A stretch of DNA of 5,078 nt, taken from assembly GCA_040904945.1 (NCBI GenBank), contig JBBDSM010000102.1, forward strand, positions 1 to 5,078, written 5' to 3'. Positions 1 through 5,078 of the stretch are shown one piece after another (position 1 is the first letter of the stretch; each line of letters starts with the position of its first letter). A model generated the notes under the pieces. That model worked only from the letters and a program-made list of their open reading frames with translations. It was not told the DNA's origin and ran no database searches. A program made the translations under genes and the position numbers. The DNA comes from JAWLHJ01 sp040904945 (GTDB lineage Bacteria > Gemmatimonadota > Gemmatimonadetes > Longimicrobiales > Gaopeijiaceae).

Positions 1-477
1 GAGCACCTGAGCAATCTGGAACGCAAGGGCTACATAAGGAAGTCCTACAACGAGAGCCGTTCCGTGGAACTCGTGTCCCAGGAGTCGACGGCTCCGGCGA
101 TCGAGTTGCCGCTCCTGGGGGCGGTCGCCGCCGGTCTCCCCATCGAGGTCATGGAAAACCGCGAGACGCTGGCCGTTCCGCCGGACATGATCAGGCGCCG
201 GAAGGACAACTACGTACTCCGCGTCGAGGGGAACTCCATGATCGAGGAGCAGATCCGTGACGGAGACTACATCGTCGTGCAGGCGCAAGAGAACGCCGAA
301 GACGGGCAGATGGTGGTCGCCCTCGTGGGCGGCGACTCGGCCACGGTGAAGAAGCTCTACCGGGAAGGGAACCGTATCCGGCTCCAGCCCGCGAACCCCA
401 CCATGGTGCCGATCGTGGTCGACGCGAGCGAAGTGCGCATCCAGGGCGTCGTGGTCGGCGTCATCCGTAAGTACTGA
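1..477 (+). CDS. lexA: LexA SOS-response repressor, C-terminal part (5' end outside window)
   Basis: LexA represses the DNA-damage regulon and inactivates itself when RecA filaments stimulate its autoproteolysis. The frame is open from base 1, so the gene starts upstream; 158 residues are present and most of the N-terminal DNA-binding domain is missing. The first ~21 residues (EHLSNLERKGYIRK, then SRSVEL) match the end of the winged helix-turn-helix. The peptidase S24 domain follows. The Ala-Gly cleavage site lies in GAVAAGLP (scissile Ala at 130-132, Gly at 133-135). The nucleophile Ser is in EGNSM (codon 235-237) and the general-base Lys is in ATVKKL (codon 349-351); E. coli S119 and K156 align here with one extra residue between them. 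The C-terminus VVVGVIRKY is typical and the stop is TGA at 475-477. GTG at 64 is internal, not the start. UmuD-like proteins share the fold, but the wing segment in front makes LexA by far the best call. Downstream lies the inverted-repeat element, then convergent trpD. Confidence 0.96.
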   Translation, partial: EHLSNLERKGYIRKSYNESRSVELVSQESTAPAIELPLLGAVAAGLPIEVMENRETLAVPPDMIRRRKDNYVLRVEGNSMIEEQIRDGDYIVVQAQENAEDGQMVVALVGGDSATVKKLYREGNRIRLQPANPTMVPIVVDASEVRIQGVVVGVIRKY

Positions 478-501
478 CGAAACGCTCCGGACGATACCCG
501 T

Positions 502-528
502 CTAGTGTAGTGTGGCCGAAGTCTCTTG
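502..528 (+). repeat. Left terminal inverted repeat (27 bp)
   Basis: This is a perfect inverted match to 709-735. It begins CTAGTGTAG, continues TGTGGCCGAA and ends GTCTCTTG. It starts 24 bases after the lexA stop codon, so a transcript reading through lexA would enter it. The match breaks at once on both sides (501/736 outside, 529/708 inside), which makes the ends sharp. Confidence 0.9.
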
Positions 529-708
529 AGTAGCGAGAGTGCCGAAGCGCTCCGCCGGCAAGGCGCGACGACGAGGCATAGCACCGCTATGTCGAGGAGA
601 AGCAACGCAGCCGGAGGAGATGCAGCGGCGCTCGAGCCGAGCGGCCCTCCAGCCGACGAGGACCTGCCAGCGCTTCCGCGAGACGACCGACCGCAGGGAG
701 GTCCATGC

Positions 709-735
709 CAAGAGACTTCGGCCACACTACACTAG
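709..735 (-). repeat. Right terminal inverted repeat (27 bp), containing the trpD stop codon
   Basis: This is a perfect inverted copy of 502-528. Its outer CTAG (732-735), read on the minus strand, contains the TAG stop codon of trpD (732-734). The element edge and the trpD 3' end therefore coincide. Confidence 0.9.
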
Positions 736-1769
736 CGCGACGTCGCGTCCCTGAGGCGACTCAGGGCGTCCGCGGCCCGGCCGTCATCGATGGCCGACTC
801 GGCGGCCTTCACCGCATCGCTCCAATCCTCCGCGAGCCCCGCGACCAGGAGTGCCGCCGCTGCGTTCAGCACGACGGCGATGCGCGCAGATCCCTCCACG
901 CCGGACAACACCGACTCGATGGCGCGGGCGTTGTCCTCGGGCTCTCCGCCCTCCAGCCCCTCGGGCCCCGCCCTCTCGAGCCCCACCGACTCGGGGTCGA
1001 GATCGTACTCCCTCACGGACCCGTCACGAAGCTCCGCGACGCGCGTCGTCCCCATGGGGCTGACTTCATCGACACCCGGCTCCCCGTGCACCACCATCGC
1101 TGAGCGGTGTCCGAGTTCCAACAGCGCGCCGGCGACGAGCGGAAGCAGCCGCGGGTCGGAGACGCCGATCACCTGGCGTGCCGCGCCCGCGGGATTCGTG
1201 AGCGGGCCGAGCAGGTTCATGGCCGTGGTGATACCGAGCGTTCGCCGCACCGGCCCGACGTGCTTCATCGCCGGATGTAGGAGCGGAGCGAACATGAAGA
1301 CGATCCCGACCTCCTCCAGCACCTCTCCCATTCGCTCGGGCGTCAGATCGATTCGGACGCCCAGCGCCTCGAGGACGTCGGCGCTACCGCTGCGCGACGT
1401 GAACGAACGGTTCCCGTGCTTGGCCACGCGGGCGCCCGCTCCGGCGGCCACGAGCGCGGCGGCGGTGGAGATGTTGAACGTCGTGAGCGCGCCGCCGCCG
1501 GTGCCCGCGGTGTCGATCAGTGTCGACGGGTCGCTCGACGCGACGGGCACCATCGCCTTGCGAAGCGCGCGGACGCCGCCCGCCACCTCTGCTGCCGACA
1601 CGCCCTTCGTCCGCAGTCCCATGAGGAAGGCGGCCATCTCGGTCTCGGTGGCCTCCCCCAACATGATCTGGTCGAAGGCGGCCTCGGCCTGGGATGCGGT
1701 CAGGTCTCCTCCCTCGGCGACATGCTCGAGGAGGGTCGGGAAGTGGACGGGTGCGGTGGCGTCGGGCAC
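732..1769 (-). CDS. trpD: Anthranilate phosphoribosyltransferase
   Basis: TrpD transfers phosphoribosyl from PRPP to anthranilate, the second committed step of tryptophan synthesis, in the cytoplasm. The 345 residues match the usual ~340. An N-terminal helical domain covers about 1-75. The PRPP glycine loop DTAGTGGG lies at 86-93, followed by TFNIST (97-102). KHGNRSFTSRSGSADVLEAL spans 117-136, HPAMKHVGPVRR lies at 165-176, NLLGPLTNPAG at 185-195, and the Mg-binding Asp-Glu pair is D234/E235 in GVDEVSP. Position 181 is Thr (LGITTAMN), where well-studied TrpD enzymes have an anthranilate-contacting Arg (LGxRTxFN); GTGGDG is here GTGGGA. The start is GTG at 1769, supported by GAGGAG 8 bases upstream. 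The gene stands alone without other trp genes, divergent from truA and convergent with lexA. Its TAG stop is the edge of the inverted-repeat element, yet the C-terminus (ALSRLRDATSR) looks complete. A TrpD-like paralogue with another substrate is the main alternative. Confidence 0.93.
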   Translation of the reverse strand: MPDATAPVHFPTLLEHVAEGGDLTASQAEAAFDQIMLGEATETEMAAFLMGLRTKGVSAAEVAGGVRALRKAMVPVASSDPSTLIDTAGTGGGALTTFNISTAAALVAAGAGARVAKHGNRSFTSRSGSADVLEALGVRIDLTPERMGEVLEEVGIVFMFAPLLHPAMKHVGPVRRTLGITTAMNLLGPLTNPAGAARQVIGVSDPRLLPLVAGALLELGHRSAMVVHGEPGVDEVSPMGTTRVAELRDGSVREYDLDPESVGLERAGPEGLEGGEPEDNARAIESVLSGVEGSARIAVVLNAAAALLVAGLAEDWSDAVKAAESAIDDGRAADALSRLRDATSR

Positions 1770-1777
1770 GCGGGGCG

Positions 1778-1783
1778 CTCCTC
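1778..1783 (-). promoter_or_regulatory. Ribosome binding site of trpD
   Basis: On the minus strand this reads GAGGAG, 8 bases before the GTG at 1769-1767. It decides the GTG start for trpD. Confidence 0.75.
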
Positions 1784-1814
1784 GAATGTCGCGAACGGGC
1801 GGGAGCCCGGAAGG

Positions 1815-1841
1815 CTAATATCGACGCGGCTTTGCGGTCAA
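1815..1841 (-). promoter_or_regulatory. Weak candidate promoter for trpD
   Basis: On the minus strand TTGACC (1841-1836) is followed after 15 bases by TATTAG (1820-1815). The spacing is short and the -10 is imperfect, so this is tentative. No tryptophan leader peptide, Trp-codon run or attenuator hairpin is apparent in the 126 bases between the trpD and truA starts. Confidence 0.25.
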
Positions 1842-1861
1842 TCTCGCGGCACTCCGGTCGC

Positions 1862-1889
1862 TTGACACGCTCCGCCTCCCGCCTACCTT
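1862..1889 (+). promoter_or_regulatory. Promoter of the truA operon (likely leaderless)
   Basis: TTGACA (1862-1867) is a perfect -35 box. TACCTT (1884-1889) fits the TAnnnT -10 pattern of high-GC bacteria, with a 16-base spacer. The -10 box ends 6 bases before the truA GTG at 1896, so transcription should begin at about 1895-1896, on or next to the start codon. No Shine-Dalgarno is visible in this gap. Confidence 0.6.
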
Positions 1890-1895
1890 TCCGCA

Positions 1896-2702
1896 GTGGA
1901 TCCCTCCGACACGACGCGGCTCAAGCTCACCGTGCATTACGACGGTTCGGCCTTTCACGGCTGGCAGTTCCAACCCGATCATCGCACGGTCCAGGGTGAG
2001 CTCGAGGCAACCCTCACCCGGCTGGCGAACAGCCCGCGCACCGTGGTCGGCTCCGGGCGCACCGACACCGGCGTGCACGCGACCGGCCAGGTGGTCTCGG
2101 TGGACATGCCCGCCAGTTGGAACGCGCCGGCGCTTCGCAAGTCGTTGAACGCGACCCTACCCCGCGACATCTGGATCGAGGCCGCGGACGAGGCGCCGCC
2201 GGGCTTCCATCCCCGATTCGATGCCATCGCGCGCACGTACCGCTACGACGTCGGTACGGAGGCGCTCGCGGGATCCCCGTTCCACAGGCGGTGGTGCTGG
2301 GCGCTCGACGAGCCCCTCGACCCCGGCGTGCTGCCGCGGCTCGCGGAGGCGCTCCCGGGAACCCATTCGTTTCGTGGGTTCTCGAAGAGCGGACAACCGC
2401 AGCGAGGTTACGACTGCACGGTCGGACGAGCGTCGTGGTCTCGATGGGAGCTCGGCTTCCGCTTCGAGATCACCGCGAACCGCTACCTCCACCACATGGT
2501 GCGATACCTCGTGGGCACCATGATCGAGATCGGCCGCGGCAAGCGGCCCGAGCAGGACCTTCAAGCCCTCCTCGAGGGCGACCCAGACCTCGTCACCTCC
2601 CCTCCCGCACCACCCGAGGGGCTCTTCCTGGCGCTAGTGGAGTATCCATCCGGCTCCCCCACCGCGGCCGAGCCGACAAACCGGAGCAACAACCAAGCAT
2701 GA
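1896..2702 (+). CDS. truA: tRNA pseudouridine(38-40) synthase TruA
   Basis: TruA isomerises uridines 38-40 in the anticodon arm of many tRNAs to pseudouridine. The 268 residues fit the family (E. coli about 270). The opening strand KLTVHYDGSAFHGWQFQP lies at 10-27. The catalytic motif SGRTDTGVHATGQVV has Asp57 (codon 2064-2066). FHPRFDAIARTYRY (104-117) and RYLHHMVRYLVGTM (196-209) match the conserved core (E. coli NAFVHHMVRNIVG). EGLFLALVEYP near 241-251 is the usual C-terminal strand, followed by a polar tail. GTG at 1896 is the first possible start after the in-frame stop at 1863 and places the first strand correctly. It has no ribosome binding site and sits just after a -10 box, suggesting a leaderless mRNA. 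The stop overlaps the next start as ATGA (2699-2702), so tal is probably translationally coupled. Confidence 0.95.
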   Translation: MDPSDTTRLKLTVHYDGSAFHGWQFQPDHRTVQGELEATLTRLANSPRTVVGSGRTDTGVHATGQVVSVDMPASWNAPALRKSLNATLPRDIWIEAADEAPPGFHPRFDAIARTYRYDVGTEALAGSPFHRRWCWALDEPLDPGVLPRLAEALPGTHSFRGFSKSGQPQRGYDCTVGRASWSRWELGFRFEITANRYLHHMVRYLVGTMIEIGRGKRPEQDLQALLEGDPDLVTSPPAPPEGLFLALVEYPSGSPTAAEPTNRSNNQA

Positions 2703-3355
2703 AGATCTTCCTCGACACAGCAGACCTGAACGAGATTCGCCGCGCCGCCGACGCCAACCTGATCGACGGCGTGACGACCAACCCCTCCCTCGTGTCGAAG
2801 ATCGCGGGCGACCGCGACCCCAAGGAGATCTACCTCGAGATCTGCGAGGCCGTCTCCGGACCGGTCAGCCTCGAGGTCGTCGCGGTGGACCGCGAGACGA
2901 TGGTCGCCGAGGGGAAGAAGTTGGCGGCCATCCACGAGAACGCGGTGGTGAAGGTGCCGCTCACGGAGGACGGGCTCAAAGCGTGCCGTGACCTCGTCAA
3001 CGCGGGGCACCGGGTCAACGTCACCCTCTGTTTCTCCGTCTCGCAGGCGCTGCTCGCCGCCAAGGCTGGGGCGACGTACATCTCGCCGTTCGTCGGGCGC
3101 ATCGACGACATCTCGGGAGAGGGGATGGACCTGATCCACCAGATCCGTCAGGTGTACGACAACTACGGGTTCGAGACCGAGATCCTGGCGGCTTCGCTCC
3201 GGCATCCCACGCACGTCGTGGAATGCATGCTCATTGGCGCCGACTGCTGCACGCTTCCGCCGAAGGTGCTCTGGCAGCTCGGCAAGCATCCTCTGACCGA
3301 CAAGGGGCTCGAGGGCTTCCTGGCGGACTGGGACAAGCTGGACACGAAGCTCTGA
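2699..3355 (+). CDS. tal: Transaldolase, small FSA/TalC (MipB) type
   Basis: This 218-residue class I aldolase belongs to the short bacterial transaldolase family (fructose-6-phosphate aldolase, TalC, B. subtilis YwjH). It should move a dihydroxyacetone unit between sugar phosphates in the non-oxidative pentose phosphate pathway. Opening FLDTADLNEI and GVTTNPSLVSK (24-34) are family signatures. Schiff-base Lys85 lies in NAVVKVPLT. NVTLCFSVSQALLAAKAGA (107-125), SPFVGRIDD (129-137), LAASLRHP and KHPLTDKGLEGFLADW complete the TIM barrel. Position 131 is Phe, as in transaldolases, where E. coli FSA has Tyr131, so transaldolase activity is preferred over fructose-6-phosphate aldolase. ATG at 2699 overlaps the truA stop by 4 bases. 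A GGAG at 2683-2686 is 12 bases upstream, rather far, so coupling to truA translation probably helps initiation. The family is certain; the exact reaction is inferred from residue 131. Confidence 0.95.
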   Translation: MKIFLDTADLNEIRRAADANLIDGVTTNPSLVSKIAGDRDPKEIYLEICEAVSGPVSLEVVAVDRETMVAEGKKLAAIHENAVVKVPLTEDGLKACRDLVNAGHRVNVTLCFSVSQALLAAKAGATYISPFVGRIDDISGEGMDLIHQIRQVYDNYGFETEILAASLRHPTHVVECMLIGADCCTLPPKVLWQLGKHPLTDKGLEGFLADWDKLDTKL

Positions 3356-3384
3356 GACGCGGGACGGCGGGTGTGAAGCGACGT

Positions 3385-3392
3385 GGAGGAGG
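3385..3392 (+). promoter_or_regulatory. Strong ribosome binding site of htrA
   Basis: GGAGGAGG lies 7 bases before ATG at 3400. It fixes the start there rather than at the in-frame codons further upstream, which lie inside the tal gene. No clear promoter or terminator is seen in the 44 bases after tal. Confidence 0.85.
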
Positions 3393-3399
3393 ACGCGAC

Positions 3400-4809
<1,410 letters not shown>

Positions 4810-5078
4810 GTGACCCCTGGGACCCCTGACAGCTACGTCCACCCACTCGCCGACCGGTACGCGTCGCGTGAGATGCAGGAAATCTTCTCGCCCGCCAAGC
4901 GCTTCGGAACCTGGCGGCGGCTCTGGCTCGCCCTCGCCGAGTCCGAGGCCGAGCTCGGGCTCGACATCTCGCCGGAGGCCCTCGAGCAGATGCGCGCCCA
5001 TCTGGACGACATCGACCTCGACGCGGCGGCCGAGTACGAGCGGCGCTTCCGACACGACGTCATGGCGCACGTCCACCT
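4810..5078 (+). CDS. purB: Adenylosuccinate lyase, N-terminal part (3' end outside window)
   Basis: PurB acts twice in purine synthesis: it splits fumarate from SAICAR and from adenylosuccinate. Eighty-nine codons are present and the frame runs off the window end. The protein begins MTPGTPDSYVHPLADRYASR, then EMQEIFSP, RFGTWRRLWLALAESEAELG and, at the edge, RRFRHDVMAHVH (residues 78-89). RYAS..EM carries the conserved Arg16/Tyr17 pair used for substrate phosphate binding, and His82 in RHDVMAH is the conserved active-site region. This pattern resembles human-type ADSL (SRYASPEM, FRTWRQLWLWLAEAE, RHDVMAHVH) more than the B. subtilis form (ERYSRPEM, RHDVVAF). The GTG start follows the htrA TGA with no gap and in the same frame, with GGAG 7 bases upstream, so it is very likely co-transcribed and coupled to htrA. 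The fold family is clear; completeness of the gene cannot be judged here. Confidence 0.92.
   Translation, partial: MTPGTPDSYVHPLADRYASREMQEIFSPAKRFGTWRRLWLALAESEAELGLDISPEALEQMRAHLDDIDLDAAAEYERRFRHDVMAHVH

Larger units (their letters stand above)
502..735. mobile_element. 234-bp MITE-like element bounded by perfect 27-bp inverted repeats
   Basis: The two ends, 502-528 and 709-735, are exact reverse complements over 27 bases, each starting CTAGTGTAGTGTGGCCGAAG from the outside. No further pairing exists outside them. Between them are 180 bases with no credible gene. Internal hairpins are visible: CATAGC-ACC-GCTATG (577-591), CGCTCG-AGC-CGAGCG (629-643), and GGACCT (660-665) pairing with AGGTCC (699-704). 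GAAGCGCT (544-551) can instead pair with AGCGCTTC (669-676). Both outermost tetramers are CTAG. This palindrome could be a duplicated target site (CTAG or TA) or simply part of the repeat. Size, perfect ends and position between convergent genes fit a non-autonomous transposable element or mobile intergenic repeat. Alternatives are a structured RNA or a bidirectional termination region; no T-tract follows either arm, which argues against a standard intrinsic terminator. The inverted repeats are seen directly; the mobility is inferred. Confidence 0.65.

Noticed and set aside
357..725. Minus-strand frame of 122 codons with a hydrophobic stretch, running from the element into lexA
   Set aside because: Its second half is antisense to the conserved LexA C-terminus and the rest is repeat sequence. 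No homologous domain is recognisable.
502..735. Mirrored 69-codon frames inside the element (526-735 plus, 711-502 minus), both starting TTG and ending ETSATLH
   Set aside because: The identical ends come from the inverted repeats themselves. The middle parts are low-complexity, TTG starts lack a ribosome binding site, and 70 open codons are common at this GC.
502..735. Standard Rho-independent terminator
   Set aside because: The arms are 180 bases apart and neither is followed by a T-tract on its strand.
790..1818. Long open frame on the plus strand opposite trpD (342 codons)
   Set aside because: It is Ser/Pro/Ala/Arg-rich with no motif and lies fully antisense to a clear trpD; this is typical of high-GC third-position bias.
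2117..2698. In-frame upstream extension of tal inside truA
   Set aside because: Conserved tal sequence begins exactly at ATG 2699; the extension is Arg-rich shadow sequence of truA.
3223..3399. In-frame upstream extension of htrA inside tal
   Set aside because: The signal peptide and strong Shine-Dalgarno place the start at 3400; the upstream part overlaps the conserved end of tal.

Overview
The window is GC-rich, tightly packed bacterial DNA carrying housekeeping genes. No phage, CRISPR, defence or toxin genes are visible. Several traits fit a Gemmatimonadota-like or similar high-GC bacterium: high GC throughout, GTG starts, a TTGACA/TAnnnT-type promoter placed directly against a start codon, and a two-PDZ HtrA next to a human-type adenylosuccinate lyase. 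That assignment is inference from gene style and order, not a database result.

Layout from left to right. (1) 1-477 (+) is the 3' end of lexA, the SOS repressor, with its self-cleavage site and Ser/Lys dyad intact. (2) 478-731 has no convincing gene. Positions 502-735 form a 234-bp element bounded by perfect 27-bp inverted repeats with several internal hairpins. It looks like a MITE (a small transposon remnant without its own transposase) or a mobile intergenic repeat, and its right edge supplies the stop codon of trpD. (3) 1769-732 (-) is trpD, standing alone and convergent with lexA. (4) 1770-1895 is a short divergent promoter region. (5) 1896-5078 (+) is a compact gene string: truA, a transaldolase of the small FSA/TalC type (tal), an htrA/degP-like lipoprotein protease, and the start of purB. 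The truA-tal junction is a 4-base ATGA overlap. A 44-base gap with a strong Shine-Dalgarno separates tal from htrA. The purB GTG directly follows the htrA stop codon.

The four rightward genes are probably co-transcribed, although they act in unrelated processes: tRNA pseudouridylation, pentose phosphate metabolism, envelope protein quality control and purine synthesis. The points most worth a second look are the inverted-repeat element at the lexA/trpD junction, the probably leaderless truA mRNA, a TrpD with Thr at the position of a usual anthranilate-binding Arg, and a PurB whose N-terminus resembles human ADSL. No wholly new system is evident; the inverted-repeat element is the best candidate for something not yet described.
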